64,000 nt of DNA from Candidatus Cloacimonadota bacterium (GCA_030154085.1 JASKKR010000001.1:130852-194851); one strand, 5' to 3'. Positions 45,738 to 55,678 are shown, numbered from the stretch's first letter. The notes: generated from the letters alone by a model not told the origin. Numbers and translations are program-made.

Positions 45738-46370
45738 ATGATCGGACTTATCGGAAAGAAAATTGGTATGACCCAGATATTTGACGAGAGCGGGAAAGTG
45801 ATTCCTGTCACCGTGCTACAAGCAGGTCCTTGTAAAGTAATCTGTAAGCGTACAATATCTGAGAATGGTTATGAAGCACTCCAGCTTGGCTATGAAGAGA
45901 TCCCTGAAAAGAAGGTTTCAAAGCCCATGCTGGGACATTTTAAGAAGTATGGTAGTCCATACTATCGTGTAGTAAGAGAATTTCGCCCCAATTTTGGTCA
46001 ACAGCTCGATGAATATAAGACAGGTGATGAGCTGAAAGCTGACATTTTTGCCAGTGGAGAGACAGTTGCGGTCACCGCAAAGTCCAAGGGTCGTGGATTT
46101 ACCGGCGTGATGAAACGCCATGGTTTTGCTGGATTCATTTCTTCCCACGGCTCCCACGAGTCATTTCGTGGTCCCGGCTCTATTGGTCAGTCCTCTCAGC
46201 CTTCTCGTGTGTTTAAGGGTGTGAGGATGGCTGGACAACATGGTAACGCCAAAATTACCACTCGTCATCTGGACGTTGTGAAAGTGGATGCAGAGCAAAA
46301 TCTGATCATGGTAAAGGGCGCCGTACCCGGCCACCGCAATTCCTTAGTGCTCATACACAAGGAACAATAG
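45738..46370 (+). CDS. rplC: 50S ribosomal protein L3
   Basis: A 210-residue early-assembly protein whose long loop reaches toward the peptidyl transferase centre. It begins IGLIGKKIGMTQIFDESGK and has the conserved GRGFTGVMKRHGF, SSHGSHESFRGPGSIG and MAGQHGNAKIT, with the Gln in the MAGQHG loop that is methylated in E. coli. Bacterial-type length. The ATG follows a weak GGAGC site. Confidence 0.98.
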   Translation: MIGLIGKKIGMTQIFDESGKVIPVTVLQAGPCKVICKRTISENGYEALQLGYEEIPEKKVSKPMLGHFKKYGSPYYRVVREFRPNFGQQLDEYKTGDELKADIFASGETVAVTAKSKGRGFTGVMKRHGFAGFISSHGSHESFRGPGSIGQSSQPSRVFKGVRMAGQHGNAKITTRHLDVVKVDAEQNLIMVKGAVPGHRNSLVLIHKEQ

Positions 46371-46381
46371 GGGGAAATGTA

Positions 46382-47017
46382 ATGGTGAAAGCAAAAAAAT
46401 TCAATATCCAAGGTGAAATGATCGGCGAAGTGGAACTCCCCGAAGCCGTATTTGACGTGGATGTCAACTCTCCCAAAGTGCTCTTGCACGAGGTGGTGAC
46501 CATGTATTTGGGAAACCAGCGGCAAGGCACTGTTCAAAAGAAAAATCGTTCCATGACTCAAGGCAGCACCCGCAAGCTTTTCAAACAGAAAGGCACTGGT
46601 AATGCTCGCGTCGGCACACGCCGTTCACCGGTTCGTGTGCATGGTGGCAAAGCATTTGCGATCTATCCCAAAGATTGGTACCGTCCGATTCCTCGCACGA
46701 AGAAGCGTATGGCGCTGAAGGTAGCCTTGACTGATCGTGCCCGTGAGGGGCGCATCTTTATCATCGAAGGTCTTAGTTTTGACAAAGCCAGCACTAAGCA
46801 GGCAAAAGAGATCCTGGCAAAAGTGACTCCTGAGCGGGGACGCAAGCTGGTGGTCACAGATGGACATCACGTTCCCACCGTGAAGAGCTTTAGCAATCTT
46901 CCGGAAGTGATGACTGATCGTGCCGATTCTCTCTTTGCGTATGAAGTGCTCAAGAGTAGCTACCTCATCCTTAGTGATGATGCTCTGAAAAAAGTAGAGG
47001 AGGTATTCAGCAAATGA
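46382..47017 (+). CDS. rplD: 50S ribosomal protein L4
   Basis: A 211-residue protein lining the exit tunnel. The tunnel loop [21 protein letters not shown]-like region ([17 protein letters not shown]) and the globular domain with [14 protein letters not shown] and [14 protein letters not shown] are present. In E. coli this protein represses its own operon by binding the S10 leader; the structured leader at 45190-45408 makes that plausible here. It overlaps rplW by 4 bases. Confidence 0.98.
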   Translation: MVKAKKFNIQGEMIGEVELPEAVFDVDVNSPKVLLHEVVTMYLGNQRQGTVQKKNRSMTQGSTRKLFKQKGTGNARVGTRRSPVRVHGGKAFAIYPKDWYRPIPRTKKRMALKVALTDRAREGRIFIIEGLSFDKASTKQAKEILAKVTPERGRKLVVTDGHHVPTVKSFSNLPEVMTDRADSLFAYEVLKSSYLILSDDALKKVEEVFSK

Positions 47018-47301
47018 TACATCCGCGTAATATCGTAATCGCTCCCATAATTACTGAGAAAAGCAGTAATCAGGTAGCTACCACAAACACATATACCTTC
47101 AAGGTATCCATAAATGCAAACAAGATCGAGATCGCCAAGGCTATCGAGCACATTTTTTCCGTTAAGGTTTTGGGTGTAAACACCATCCGTATGGTGGGCA
47201 AGCCAAAACGTTTGGGGAAATACAGTGGTAAACGTCCGGATTGGAAGAAAGCGATCGTAACCCTGCGTGAAGGCGACAAAATCGCCGATTTTGAGGTATA
47301 G
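47014..47301 (+). CDS. rplW: 50S ribosomal protein L23
   Basis: A 95-residue protein at the tunnel exit, where trigger factor and SRP dock. The family start [41 protein letters not shown] and the basic loop [19 protein letters not shown] are all seen. Its ATG lies in the last codons of rplD, so translation is coupled. Confidence 0.98.
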   Translation: MIHPRNIVIAPIITEKSSNQVATTNTYTFKVSINANKIEIAKAIEHIFSVKVLGVNTIRMVGKPKRLGKYSGKRPDWKKAIVTLREGDKIADFEV

Positions 47302-47309
47302 GAGAAATT

Positions 47310-48140
47310 ATGGCAGTTAAGCATTATAAACCAACTACCCCTACCTTACGCTTCCGCACAGGCTATAAATTTGAAGAGATCACGACGGACAAACCCGAAA
47401 AATCTCTTCTCAAGCCCAAATCCAAGACCGGCGGACGCAACAATCGTGGCCGCATCACCTGCCGTCATCGTGGAGGGGGACATCGTAAACACTATCGCAT
47501 CATAGATTTTAAGCGTGATAAGATTGGTATTCCAGCCAAAGTGGCAAGCATAGAATATGATCCCAATCGTACCGCCCGCATTGCACTTTTGCACTATGTA
47601 GATGGCGAAAAGCGATATATCATAGCTCCGGAAGGATTGAAAGTGGGCACCAAGCTCATGAGCGGTCCTGAAGCTGAAGTAGCCATCGGCAATGCACTTC
47701 CTTTGGGTAATATTCCTTTGGGGAGCGTAGTTCACAATATCGAGCTCAAGAAAGGTCGTGGTGGGCAACTCGCTCGCAGTGCTGGTGCATTTGCTCAGGT
47801 TGTGGCTAAAGATGGTGACTATGTGCACGTAAAGATGCCTTCAAATGATGTGCATCTTATCCGCAAGGAATGTCTGGCTACTATCGGTCAGGTCGGCAAT
47901 GTTGATCACTCTTTGATTAAAATCGGTAAAGCCGGTCGTAAGCGTTGGATGGGCATCCGTCCCACAGTTCGCGGCGTGGCAATGAACCCGGTAGATCACC
48001 CGATGGGTGGTGGAGAAGGAAAGTCATCCGGTGGTGGACATCCGGTATCCCCTTGGGGCAAACCTGCCAAGGGTGGTAAAACTCGTAAAACCCGCAAGTA
48101 TTCCGATAAATATATCGTGAAAGCGGTCAAAAAGAGATAG
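47310..48140 (+). CDS. rplB: 50S ribosomal protein L2
   Basis: A 276-residue RNA-binding protein needed for subunit joining and peptidyl transfer. [20 protein letters not shown], the [19 protein letters not shown] strand, and the signature [19 protein letters not shown], whose His corresponds to the functionally important His229 of E. coli, are intact, as is the basic C-terminus [22 protein letters not shown] precedes the ATG. Confidence 0.99.
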   Translation: MAVKHYKPTTPTLRFRTGYKFEEITTDKPEKSLLKPKSKTGGRNNRGRITCRHRGGGHRKHYRIIDFKRDKIGIPAKVASIEYDPNRTARIALLHYVDGEKRYIIAPEGLKVGTKLMSGPEAEVAIGNALPLGNIPLGSVVHNIELKKGRGGQLARSAGAFAQVVAKDGDYVHVKMPSNDVHLIRKECLATIGQVGNVDHSLIKIGKAGRKRWMGIRPTVRGVAMNPVDHPMGGGEGKSSGGGHPVSPWGKPAKGGKTRKTRKYSDKYIVKAVKKR

Positions 48141-48156
48141 TGTGAGGATATAGATA

Positions 48157-48432
48157 ATGTCACGTTCAATTAAAAAAGGCCCATTCGTCGACGATCACCT
48201 AATGAAGAAAGTAGAAGTCCTCAATACTGAGAGCAAAAAAAGTGTGATCAAGACTTGGAGTCGTCGTTCGATGATAACTCCGGACTTTATCGGCCACACG
48301 TTTTCCGTGCACAACGGGCATAAATTTGTTCCTGTTTACGTGACGGAAAATATGGTTGGTCACAAGCTGGGAGAATTTTCCCCGACTCGTACCTATCGTG
48401 GTCATAAAGACAAGAAGAAAAAAGGCAGATAG
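48157..48432 (+). CDS. rpsS: 30S ribosomal protein S19
   Basis: A 91-residue protein of the 30S head that works with S13. The start [57 protein letters not shown] and [13 protein letters not shown] match the family along the whole length. GAGGAT precedes the ATG, and a lysine-rich end (DKKKKGR) closes it. Confidence 0.98.
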   Translation: MSRSIKKGPFVDDHLMKKVEVLNTESKKSVIKTWSRRSMITPDFIGHTFSVHNGHKFVPVYVTENMVGHKLGEFSPTRTYRGHKDKKKKGR

Positions 48433-48441
48433 GAGAGAGAA

Positions 48442-48780
48442 ATGGAAGCAAAAGCAAAAGTACGTTTCGCTCGTGGTTCTGCCCGTAAAGCCCGTCTCGT
48501 ATTGGATACCATTCGCTATAAGCCGGTGAGTGAAGCACGGAATATTCTGCGTTTTTCACACCGCAGAGCCGCTGGTGTCATAGCTAAAGTATTGGATTCT
48601 GCAATAGCCAACGCACAAGTGAAAGATCCGAAAGTGGATTTGAACCAGCTCTATGTGAGCATAGCGATGGCTGATGAAGGTCCGCAAATGAAACGTTTCA
48701 TGCCCAGAGCTCAGGGTAGAGCCTTTATGATTAGGAAACAGACCTGTCATATCTCCCTGGAAATCCAGACACTCGAATAG
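48442..48780 (+). CDS. rplV: 50S ribosomal protein L22
   Basis: A 112-residue protein with a beta-hairpin that lines the exit tunnel and is a site of macrolide resistance. Family features are ARGSARKARLVLDTIRYKPV, VAKVLDSAIANAQ-like (KVLDSAIANAQVKD), LYVSIAMADEGPQMKRFMPRA with the hairpin tip, and the HISLEIQTLE end. AGGAGAGAG precedes the ATG. Confidence 0.97.
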   Translation: MEAKAKVRFARGSARKARLVLDTIRYKPVSEARNILRFSHRRAAGVIAKVLDSAIANAQVKDPKVDLNQLYVSIAMADEGPQMKRFMPRAQGRAFMIRKQTCHISLEIQTLE

Positions 48781-48790
48781 GAGGAAAACC

Positions 48791-49438
48791 TTGGGACAAA
48801 AAATAAACCCCATACTATATCGCCTCGGCGTTAACAAAGAAACTGATTCCATCTGGTTTGCTCAAGGCCCGTCTTATGTGGATTCCCTCCAGGAAGACAT
48901 CAAGATTCGCAGCTATATTCACAGGCGTCTTGCTGATAAGATGGTCTCAAAGGTCAAGATCTATCGCAAGACCAATTCTATAGTCATCGATATCCATACG
49001 GCACGTCCGGGATTGGTTATCGGCAAGAAAGGTGAAGACATAGATAAGCTGCGTGGCGAGCTGAACATCTTGATAAATAAGAATCGGCCTACCCCGATCG
49101 CGGTATCAATTAATATCGAACAGATCGACAAGATGTGGCTTGATGCTCGCTTGGTTGGGAAAGAGATCGCTCGTCAGCTCGAAGAGCGTGTGTCTTTTCG
49201 CCGGGCAATGAAGATGGCCATGCGTAATGTCATGAGAGATAATGCTCTCGGAGTAAAAGTACAGGTATCGGGACGTCTCGGTGGTGCAGAAATCGCCAGG
49301 ACTGAACGCTACAAACAAGGTCGCACCCCGCTTCATACCCTTAGAGCCGATATCGACTATGCCCTGGTGGAAGCAAACACCACCTACGGCGTCATCGGCA
49401 TCAAAGTATGGATCTACAAAGGTGATATTTTAAACTAA
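48791..49438 (+). CDS. rpsC: 30S ribosomal protein S3
   Basis: A 215-residue protein at the mRNA entry channel. It begins GQKINPILYRLGVNK, carries a type II KH domain with the VIGKKGEDIDKLRGEL loop (RPGLVIGKKGEDID), then ERVSFRRAMKMAMRNVM and GVKVQVSGRLGGAEIARTE. TTG at 48791 is the start, with AGGAGG immediately after the rplV stop; no ATG is available near the conserved N-terminus. Confidence 0.97.
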   Translation: MGQKINPILYRLGVNKETDSIWFAQGPSYVDSLQEDIKIRSYIHRRLADKMVSKVKIYRKTNSIVIDIHTARPGLVIGKKGEDIDKLRGELNILINKNRPTPIAVSINIEQIDKMWLDARLVGKEIARQLEERVSFRRAMKMAMRNVMRDNALGVKVQVSGRLGGAEIARTERYKQGRTPLHTLRADIDYALVEANTTYGVIGIKVWIYKGDILN

Positions 49439-49448
49439 GGAGAGATAA

Positions 49449-49868
49449 GTGTTAGCACCAAAAAAAGTAAAACATCGCAAGATGATGAAGGGCAGACGCA
49501 CTGGTCTTTCCTGGACCGGCTGCAATGTCGATTTTGGAGATTATGGTTTGATCGCACTCGAAGATGCGTTCATCACCAGTCGCCAGATTGAAGCTGCTCG
49601 TATCGCGATTACCCGTCATATGAAGCGTGTTGGTAAGGTGTGGATCCGGATTTTCCCAGATAAGCCCATTACCAGTAAACCTGCTGAAACCCGTATGGGA
49701 AAAGGTAAAGGCGCGCCAGAATATTGGGTAGCAGTAGTTCGCCCCGGTCGTGTGCTTTTTGAGATCGAGGGCGTGGATCCAAAGACCGCAAAAGAAGCGA
49801 TGCGTCTTGCCTCGCATAAATTGCCGATCAAGACCCGGCTTGTGGTCCGTGAAGGAGTGGAATTATGA
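49449..49868 (+). CDS. rplP: 50S ribosomal protein L16
   Basis: A 139-residue protein near the tRNA A and P sites. The family sequence [71 protein letters not shown] and [11 protein letters not shown] is intact. The start is GTG at 49449 with AAGGAGAG upstream. It overlaps rpmC by 4 bases. Confidence 0.98.
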   Translation: MLAPKKVKHRKMMKGRRTGLSWTGCNVDFGDYGLIALEDAFITSRQIEAARIAITRHMKRVGKVWIRIFPDKPITSKPAETRMGKGKGAPEYWVAVVRPGRVLFEIEGVDPKTAKEAMRLASHKLPIKTRLVVREGVEL

Positions 49869-50059
49869 AGATTGACGAAATCCGTGATCTCAGCGTCCAA
49901 GAGATGCAAGCAAGAATCGAAGAACTGCGCATTGAACTCTTTAATCTGCGGTTTCAAAAAGCCAGAAACTTGCTCGATCGTAAAGATCGGATCCGCAATG
50001 CCAGACGCGAAATTGCCCGGATTAACACCATCATCAAAGAAAAAGAGCTAAAGGCTTGA
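49865..50059 (+). CDS. rpmC: 50S ribosomal protein L29
   Basis: A 64-residue two-helix protein near the tunnel exit. It reads [31 protein letters not shown] and [19 protein letters not shown], matching the family. The ATG overlaps rplP and one base separates its stop from rpsQ. Confidence 0.97.
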   Translation: MKIDEIRDLSVQEMQARIEELRIELFNLRFQKARNLLDRKDRIRNARREIARINTIIKEKELKA

Positions 50060-50060
50060 G

Positions 50061-50321
50061 GTGAAAGTGGAAAACTCACGTAAAATGATTAAATCGGGTG
50101 TGGTGGTGTCGGATAAGAACGATAAAACAATCGTCGTTCGCGTTCAACGCCAGTACATCCATCCGCTATATAAGAAGACCGTGCGCCGCCACAAAAAATT
50201 CATGGCGCATGACGAAAAGAATGAAGCCCGCGAAGGCGATGTAGTAGAAATATGCGAATCACGCCCAATGAGTGCTCGCAAACGTTGGTCTCTGCACAGA
50301 ATCGTAGAGAGAACAAAATAA
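50061..50321 (+). CDS. rpsQ: 30S ribosomal protein S17
   Basis: An 86-residue OB-fold protein that binds 16S rRNA early in assembly. KMIKSGVVVSDKNDKTIVVRV, HPLYKKTVRRHKKFMAHDEKN and GDVVEICESRPMSARKRWSL are conserved. The GTG at 50061 is used; an internal ATG would cut into the first conserved strand. Confidence 0.97.
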   Translation: MKVENSRKMIKSGVVVSDKNDKTIVVRVQRQYIHPLYKKTVRRHKKFMAHDEKNEAREGDVVEICESRPMSARKRWSLHRIVERTK

Positions 50322-50333
50322 AGGAGTTTTGGA

Positions 50334-50702
50334 ATGATTCAAGTACAAACTATGCTGAATATCGCCGATAACTCCGGTGCCAAGAAAGCCATGTGCATCA
50401 AAGTGCTGGGTGGATCCAAGCGCAAATATGCGTCTTTGGGTGATGTCATCGTTATCGCGATCAAGTCTGCTACCCCCGGTGGCAAGGTTAAGAAAAGCGC
50501 CGTGGAAAGAGCAGTAATCGTCAGAACTTCCAAAGAAGTTCGCCGTCCTGATGGGAGCTATATCCGGTTTTCGGACAATGCTGCTGTAATAATTGATGAG
50601 AAACACGAGCCCAAGGGCACCCGCATCTTTGGTCCCGTCGCACGTGAACTGCGTGAAGCTGGATATATGAAGATCGTGTCTCTTGCTCCGGAAGTACTGT
50701 AG
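50334..50702 (+). CDS. rplN: 50S ribosomal protein L14
   Basis: A 122-residue protein at the subunit interface and the docking site of the silencing factor Rsf[47 protein letters not shown]-like [17 protein letters not shown] and [20 protein letters not shown] are clear. AAGGAG precedes the ATG. Confidence 0.99.
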   Translation: MIQVQTMLNIADNSGAKKAMCIKVLGGSKRKYASLGDVIVIAIKSATPGGKVKKSAVERAVIVRTSKEVRRPDGSYIRFSDNAAVIIDEKHEPKGTRIFGPVARELREAGYMKIVSLAPEVL

Positions 50703-50710
50703 GAGGAAGC

Positions 50711-51028
50711 GTGGGAAATAAAATGAAACTAAAAAAAGGTGACTACGTGGTAGTCATATCCGGCGAAGATAAGGGCAAAAAAGGACACATCCTCAAAGCC
50801 TATCCCAAAACCGGACGAGTGATTATCGAGAAAGTCAACATGATTAAAAAACACGCCAAGCCTTCACAAAGTAACCCTCAAGGGGGGATCATCTCCATGG
50901 AAGCACCAATCAATGCTTCAAATGTGATGCTCTTCAATGAGAAGCTGAATACGGTATCCAAACCAGTCATTCAGATTCGTGAAGGACGCCGGATCCGTAC
51001 TTGCAAAAAGTCCGGTGATGAGCTGTAA
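50711..51028 (+). CDS. rplX: 50S ribosomal protein L24
   Basis: A 105-residue assembly-initiator protein with an N-terminal KOW motif (KGDYVVVISGEDKGKKGHIL), VIIEKVNMIKKHAKPSQSN and the basic-acidic tail ending RRIRTCKKSGDEL. GTG at 50711 follows GGAGGAAGC directly; an ATG four codons later is a possible alternative. Confidence 0.97.
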   Translation: MGNKMKLKKGDYVVVISGEDKGKKGHILKAYPKTGRVIIEKVNMIKKHAKPSQSNPQGGIISMEAPINASNVMLFNEKLNTVSKPVIQIREGRRIRTCKKSGDEL

Positions 51029-51046
51029 ACAAGGAGCGTATGTATA

Positions 51047-51592
51047 ATGAACCGACTCAAAGAGAAATATAAGAGCCAAGTGGTTCCAGCAATGACCAAG
51101 CACTTTAACTATAAAAACCCGCATCAAGTACCAAAGATGGTCAAGATCGTGGTGAGCATGGGTGTGGGAGCTGCTACTCAGAATAAAGCTATCCTGGATA
51201 ATGCGGTGAAGGATATGGAACAGATTACGGGGCGCAAACCTTTGGTAACCAAAGCTCGTAAATCGATCTCCAATTTCAAATTGCGCCAAGGAATGCCCAT
51301 CGGCTGCAAGGTGACCCTACGCGATGAAGTTATGTATGAATTCTTCGATCGCCTCACTGCTATTACTATCCCCAGGATTCGTGATTTCCGTGGCATCAAT
51401 GCTGATGCTTTCGACGGAAGAGGGAACTTCTCTCTTGGTCTGAAAGAACAGACTGTATTCCCAGAGATCGAATATGATAAGGTGGATGCCATCCGTGGGA
51501 TGAACATCACTATAGTAACCACTGCTCGTACGGATGAAGAGTGTCGCCAACTTCTGCGCGAATTAGGCATGCCCTTCACAAGAGCTGAATAA
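51047..51592 (+). CDS. rplE: 50S ribosomal protein L5
   Basis: A 181-residue protein binding 5S rRNA and contacting the P-site t[82 protein letters not shown] and [20 protein letters not shown] match throughout. GGAGCG precedes the ATG. Confidence 0.98.
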   Translation: MNRLKEKYKSQVVPAMTKHFNYKNPHQVPKMVKIVVSMGVGAATQNKAILDNAVKDMEQITGRKPLVTKARKSISNFKLRQGMPIGCKVTLRDEVMYEFFDRLTAITIPRIRDFRGINADAFDGRGNFSLGLKEQTVFPEIEYDKVDAIRGMNITIVTTARTDEECRQLLRELGMPFTRAE

Positions 51593-51601
51593 GGAGATAT
51601 T

Positions 51602-51787
51602 GTGGCAAAAAAATCATTGATTATCAAGCAACAAAGAACTCCCAAGTTCAAAGTTAGACAATATAACCGTTGCAAGATCTGCGGACGTCCGCGTGCCTAT
51701 ATGCGCCGCTTTGGAATGTGCCGCCTTTGCTTCCGCAAATATGCCGCCGAGGGACAAATCCCCGGTATCACCAGAAGCAGCTGGTAA
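51602..51787 (+). CDS. rpsZ: 30S ribosomal protein S14, zinc-binding type Z
   Basis: A 61-residue short S14. The zinc ribbon is [20 protein letters not shown], four cysteines in two CxxC pairs, followed by [18 protein letters not shown], typical of the zinc-dependent short form rather than the 100-residue zinc-free form. The GTG start has AAGGAG upstream. Confidence 0.98.
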   Translation: MAKKSLIIKQQRTPKFKVRQYNRCKICGRPRAYMRRFGMCRLCFRKYAAEGQIPGITRSSW

Positions 51788-51802
51788 AACAAGGAGATTT
51801 AA

Positions 51803-52216
51803 ATGAGCGTATCTGATCCGATAGCTGATGCATTGACCAAGATTCGCAATGCATATCGTGCCGGACACTCACAAGTGATCGTAAACCATAGTAAAATTAT
51901 TGAAGCTTTGGTGCGCATCCTTGCTGAGGAAAACTTTGTAAATAGTATCCAAATATTAGACAAAGATCCGGAGCACAAGTTCAATTATAAGCGTATATTG
52001 ATTATCCTGCGTTACACCAATGACGGTCAGCCTGTAATGCAAGGATTGGTAAGAGTTTCAAAACCCGGAAGACGTGTTTACGTCAAAGCAGACAAACTTC
52101 CCAGCGTGTACAACAATACTGGTTGTGCTCTCATCTCCACCAGCAGTGGTGTGATGGTGGATCGCGACGCCAGACTCAAGCACGTGGGCGGCGAGTATGT
52201 CTGTCGTGTTTGGTAG
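51803..52216 (+). CDS. rpsH: 30S ribosomal protein S8
   Basis: A 137-residue primary rRNA-binding protein; in E. coli it also represses the spc operon. SDPIADALTKIRNAYRAGH, NHSKIIEALVRILAEENF, SKPGRRVYVKADKLPSVYNN and the C-terminal STSSGVMVDRDARLKHVGGE signature are complete. AAGGAG precedes the ATG. Confidence 0.98.
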   Translation: MSVSDPIADALTKIRNAYRAGHSQVIVNHSKIIEALVRILAEENFVNSIQILDKDPEHKFNYKRILIILRYTNDGQPVMQGLVRVSKPGRRVYVKADKLPSVYNNTGCALISTSSGVMVDRDARLKHVGGEYVCRVW

Positions 52217-52225
52217 GAGGAAATT

Positions 52226-52795
52226 ATGTCTCGTATAGGAAAAGCACCTATCAAACTTAGCTCCGATCTGAATGTCAAAATTGAAGACAAAACCATTACC
52301 GTAAAAGGCAAGCTGGGTGAGCTTAGCTATACCTTGCTTCCAGGCATGAGCGTGGAAGTAGAAGATGGCTTACTCAAAGTCAAACGTGCTGAAGACACCA
52401 AAACCCAACGTGCCCAACATGGGCTCACCCGCGCCCTAATCCAAAATATGGTCACCGGCGTCACCGAAGGCTTCAAAAAAACTCTACATATCTTCGGAAC
52501 TGGCTATAGTGCCGAAGTAATAGGACCATGGTTGAAGCTCTCTCTGGGCTATTCTCACGATATTCTGTTGCGCATCCCGGAAGGGCTGAAAGTAGAAGCC
52601 AACGCCGTTCCCCGCTCTCGTGGTGCGCTAAGTGACTTTACGACCATCATTAACATCGAGGGCATAAATAAGCAAATGGTTGGTCAGTTTGCCGCTGAAG
52701 TTCGTGGCTGCCGTCCTCCGGAAAATTACAAAGGTAAAGGTGTGCGTTATCATGACGAAATCGTTACCATCAAAGCCGGAAAAGCCGGAGCTTAA
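52226..52795 (+). CDS. rplF: 50S ribosomal protein L6
   Basis: A 189-residue two-domain protein near the GTPase-associated centre. MSRIGKAPIKLSS, VKGKLGELSYTLLPGM, GVTEGFKKTLHIFGTGYSAE and the C-terminal INKQMVGQFAAEVRGCRPPE with PENYKGKGVRYHDE are all conserved. AGGAGG precedes the ATG. Confidence 0.98.
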   Translation: MSRIGKAPIKLSSDLNVKIEDKTITVKGKLGELSYTLLPGMSVEVEDGLLKVKRAEDTKTQRAQHGLTRALIQNMVTGVTEGFKKTLHIFGTGYSAEVIGPWLKLSLGYSHDILLRIPEGLKVEANAVPRSRGALSDFTTIINIEGINKQMVGQFAAEVRGCRPPENYKGKGVRYHDEIVTIKAGKAGA

Positions 52796-52811
52796 AGAGA
52801 GGTAATGTAAA

Positions 52812-53183
52812 ATGATAAAATCTATCACAAAGATAAAGAGTAACTTACGCAACCGCCGTCGTGCTGCGATTCGCAAGCGCCTATCAGGCACTGCCGAGCG
52901 CCCACGTCTTGTGGTATTTCGTTCAAATAAAAATATCTATGCGCAGATTATCGATGATACTAAGGGGCAGACCCTGGTTTCGATGTCTTCCAAAGCTAAA
53001 GATTTTGAGCCTGGTACAGCTAAGACCAAGACCGAAATCAGTCATGAAGTCGGTTTAAAGCTTGGTGAAAAAGCTCTTGCTGCCGGAATCAAGACTATCG
53101 CTTTTGATCGTGCCGGATACAAGTATCATGGCAGAGTGAAAGCTTTGGCTGATGGTGCCCGCAAAGCCGGGCTTGAGTTCTAA
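52812..53183 (+). CDS. rplR: 50S ribosomal protein L18
   Basis: A 123-residue 5S rRNA-binding protein: [21 protein letters not shown]-like start ([18 protein letters not shown]), [20 protein letters not shown], and [20 protein letters not shown] with the closing RKAGLEF. GAGGTAATG upstream supplies the ribosome site. Confidence 0.98.
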   Translation: MIKSITKIKSNLRNRRRAAIRKRLSGTAERPRLVVFRSNKNIYAQIIDDTKGQTLVSMSSKAKDFEPGTAKTKTEISHEVGLKLGEKALAAGIKTIAFDRAGYKYHGRVKALADGARKAGLEF

Positions 53184-53196
53184 AAGGGAGGATAGC

Positions 53197-53718
53197 TTGA
53201 ATTATCAACACAATCAGAATCTTGAAGAAGAGACCCTGGTAGAGAAAATCATCGATACCAAGCGCGTTGCTAAGGTAGTTAAAGGCGGGCGTAATTTTTC
53301 CTTTTCCGCCATCGTTGTTGTCGGAGACAAAGCCGGTAATGTCGGAGTCGGAAGCGGTAAAGCCAATGAAATCGTGGATGCTATCCGTAAAGCAAAAGAA
53401 AAAGCTGTGAAAAGCATGTTTCGTGTGCCGATAGTAAAAGGGACAGTTCCTCATGAGATCGTTGCCCGTTTTGGTGCTAGCCGCGTGATGATCAAACCAG
53501 CAGCTCCTGGTACAGGTGTTATCGCCGGAAATACTACTCGTGCGATCTTTGAAGCAGCTGGCATCGAGAACATACTCTGCAAATCATTGGGTTCAAACAC
53601 TCCGACAAACGTGGTAAAAGCAACCATCAATGGTCTTAAATCTATGCGTACCATATCTGATGTTGCCCGCTTGCGTAATAAGAGCATTGCTCAGCTTACC
53701 GGTCAGGAGGAGAAATGA
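53197..53718 (+). CDS. rpsE: 30S ribosomal protein S5
   Basis: A 173-residue fidelity protein of the mRNA entry channel. The double-stranded-RNA-binding domain reads [57 protein letters not shown]; the C-terminal domain has [20 protein letters not shown] and [17 protein letters not shown] at 53197 is chosen because GGGAGG lies six bases upstream; the longer ATG frame would overlap rplR by 32 bases without a ribosome site. Confidence 0.95.
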   Translation: MNYQHNQNLEEETLVEKIIDTKRVAKVVKGGRNFSFSAIVVVGDKAGNVGVGSGKANEIVDAIRKAKEKAVKSMFRVPIVKGTVPHEIVARFGASRVMIKPAAPGTGVIAGNTTRAIFEAAGIENILCKSLGSNTPTNVVKATINGLKSMRTISDVARLRNKSIAQLTGQEEK

Positions 53719-53903
53719 AAAAACTCAAAGTGACACTTGTACGCAGCACTATAAATCGTATTGAAGCCCACAAACGGGTTGTAAAAGCTCTAGGTCTTGG
53801 CAAGTTAAACAGCAGCCGGATCCATGACGACAACCCAGTAATCCGCGGTATGATCAATAAAGTATCATACCTGCTTAAAGTAGAAGAAGTGCAGGGAGAA
53901 TAG
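53715..53903 (+). CDS. rpmD: 50S ribosomal protein L30
   Basis: A 62-residue protein reading [39 protein letters not shown] and [17 protein letters not shown], the bacterial L30 pattern. Its ATG overlaps the rpsE stop, with AGGAGG upstream. L30 is absent from several bacterial phyla, so its presence is a minor taxonomic hint. Confidence 0.97.
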   Translation: MKKLKVTLVRSTINRIEAHKRVVKALGLGKLNSSRIHDDNPVIRGMINKVSYLLKVEEVQGE

Positions 53904-53905
53904 CA

Positions 53906-54361
53906 ATGTTGACACTTAATAATCTCGGCAAACCTGCTGGTAGAAAGGACAAGAAACGCCTCGGAAAAGGTCAAGGTTCCGGATGGGGACACCAAGCTGG
54001 CCGGGGTCACAAGGGTAAAAAAGCCCGAGCCGGTGGTAACGTTCCGGCGTCCTTTGAAGGTGGTCAGATGCCTTTGCATCGCCGTCTGCCCAAGCGCGGA
54101 TTCAAGAATATCTTCCGGGTGAGCTATCGTAGCCTTAATCTATCCCGTCTTGTGGATCTGGAAGAAACACAATTCGATATCGCCAAGCTCGAAGAACTGG
54201 GCTTGATTCCATCAAAAGGTCAAAAAGCTAAAGCTCCGGTGAAAGTGCTTGCCGGAACCACCGAAGAATTCACTAAAGCTGTTCATATCAAGGCAAACGC
54301 ATTCTCCAAAAACGCTAAAGCGCTTATCGAAAAGAACGGCGGCAAGGCGGAGGTAGTTTAA
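53906..54361 (+). CDS. rplO: 50S ribosomal protein L15
   Basis: A 151-residue late-assembly protein. The glycine-rich N-terminal extension GRKDKKRLGKGQGSGWGHQ, AGRGHKGKKARAGGNVPASF, EGGQMPLHRRLPKRGFKN and the conserved C-terminal strand with VHIKANAFSKNAKALIEKN are present. It is followed by secY with one base between. Confidence 0.97.
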   Translation: MLTLNNLGKPAGRKDKKRLGKGQGSGWGHQAGRGHKGKKARAGGNVPASFEGGQMPLHRRLPKRGFKNIFRVSYRSLNLSRLVDLEETQFDIAKLEELGLIPSKGQKAKAPVKVLAGTTEEFTKAVHIKANAFSKNAKALIEKNGGKAEVV

Positions 54362-54362
54362 T

Positions 54363-55676
54363 TTGCTTAAGACTATGACAAACATGTTCCGGATTCCGGA
54401 CCTAAAGAAGAAGATCTTGTTTACAGCGCTGTTTTTGGTGCTCTATCGGATGGGCAGTTTTGTGCCCATTCCGGGAGTCGATGCCAGCGCTCTGCAAGCA
54501 TTTTTTGAGGGTGCCAAAGAAGGTGGAAATACTCTCTTTGGGCTACTTGACCTCTTCGTGGGAGGAAACTTTGGACGTGCATCGGTATTTGCCTTAGGAA
54601 TTATGCCTTATATTACGGCATCGATCGTAATTCAACTTTTGGGCAGCATTGTTCCATATTTTGAAAAACTTAGAAAAGAAGGTGCCGATGGGCAAAAGAA
54701 ACTCAACCAGATCACACGCTATGCCACAGTGGGATTGGCAGCATTTAATGCCATCACTATCACTGTTTGGCTAACTAATCTGTCTGGCGGGGTTGTTCCC
54801 TACCCTGGTTTCCTCTTTCATTTTACTGGGATTATCACTCTAGTAACAGGTACCATGATCGTTATGTGGATAGGTGAGCAAATCACCGAACACGGCATTG
54901 GGAATGGAATATCATTAATCATATTTGCCGGAATCATAGCGCGTTATCCGGAAGGTTTTATCCGGATGTTCCTAAAGATCGGTGCAGAGCCTAGCTATGC
55001 TTGGAAAGCAATATTTGCGGTTATCCTCATGATAGCAGTGACGGCTGCTGTGATTTTTGTCACAGAAGCTACCCGTAAGATCCCGGTCCAATACGCCAAG
55101 CGTATCGTCGGTCGCAGGGTTTACGGGGGGCAGAGCACATATATACCTTTGCGCGTAAATACCGCCGGTGTGATCCCGATTATCTTTGCCCAGAGCGTAC
55201 TGATGTTCCCTGCAACCATCGCGGCATTTTTTGGCACAGGGGGTGGATTCTGGGTTACCTTACAACGCTGGTTGTCTCCTGGGGCAGTGTTATATACGAT
55301 TTTGTATGTAGCGCTGATTATTTTCTTTGCCTATTTCTACACAGCCATTGTCCTCAATCCTACTGAGATGGCGGAGAACATGGTAAAGTATGGTGGCCAC
55401 ATTCCAGGCAAAAAACCCGGGAAGAAAACCGCTGAATACATTAATTCCGTGCTGACCAGGATTACCTTGCCTGGCGCTATATTCTTTGCTTTTATAGCTC
55501 TATTGCCCGAGATCATGACTAACCGTTTTGATCTGCCATTCTATTTTGGTGGAACTGGTCTGATCATCGTGGTCGGTGTAGCGCTGGACACCTTGCAGCA
55601 GATCGAATCGCACCTTGTGATGCGTCACTATGACGGATTTATGAAGAAGGGTAAACTTCGCGGACGCGGAAGATAA
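54363..55676 (+). CDS. secY: protein translocase subunit SecY
   Basis: A 437-residue channel protein with ten membrane helices. Typical parts are LFLVLYRMGSFVPIPGVD, LLDLFVGGNFGRASVFALGI, the SecY signature QITEHGIGNGISLIIFAGI, RRVYGGQSTYIPLRVNTAGV, and ILNPTEMAENMVKYGGHIPG-like cytoplasmic loop (NPTEMAENMVKYGG). The TTG at 54363 is nine bases after GGAGG; ATG twelve bases later is the alternative. Adenylate kinase, which follows secY in many genomes, is missing; map comes next. Confidence 0.98.
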   Translation: MLKTMTNMFRIPDLKKKILFTALFLVLYRMGSFVPIPGVDASALQAFFEGAKEGGNTLFGLLDLFVGGNFGRASVFALGIMPYITASIVIQLLGSIVPYFEKLRKEGADGQKKLNQITRYATVGLAAFNAITITVWLTNLSGGVVPYPGFLFHFTGIITLVTGTMIVMWIGEQITEHGIGNGISLIIFAGIIARYPEGFIRMFLKIGAEPSYAWKAIFAVILMIAVTAAVIFVTEATRKIPVQYAKRIVGRRVYGGQSTYIPLRVNTAGVIPIIFAQSVLMFPATIAAFFGTGGGFWVTLQRWLSPGAVLYTILYVALIIFFAYFYTAIVLNPTEMAENMVKYGGHIPGKKPGKKTAEYINSVLTRITLPGAIFFAFIALLPEIMTNRFDLPFYFGGTGLIIVVGVALDTLQQIESHLVMRHYDGFMKKGKLRGRGR

Positions 55677-55678
55677 GT

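Noticed and set aside
53152-53196. Upstream ATG extension of rpsE
   Set aside because: It overlaps rplR by 32 bases, lacks a ribosome site, and the TTG at 53197 has GGGAGG at proper spacing.
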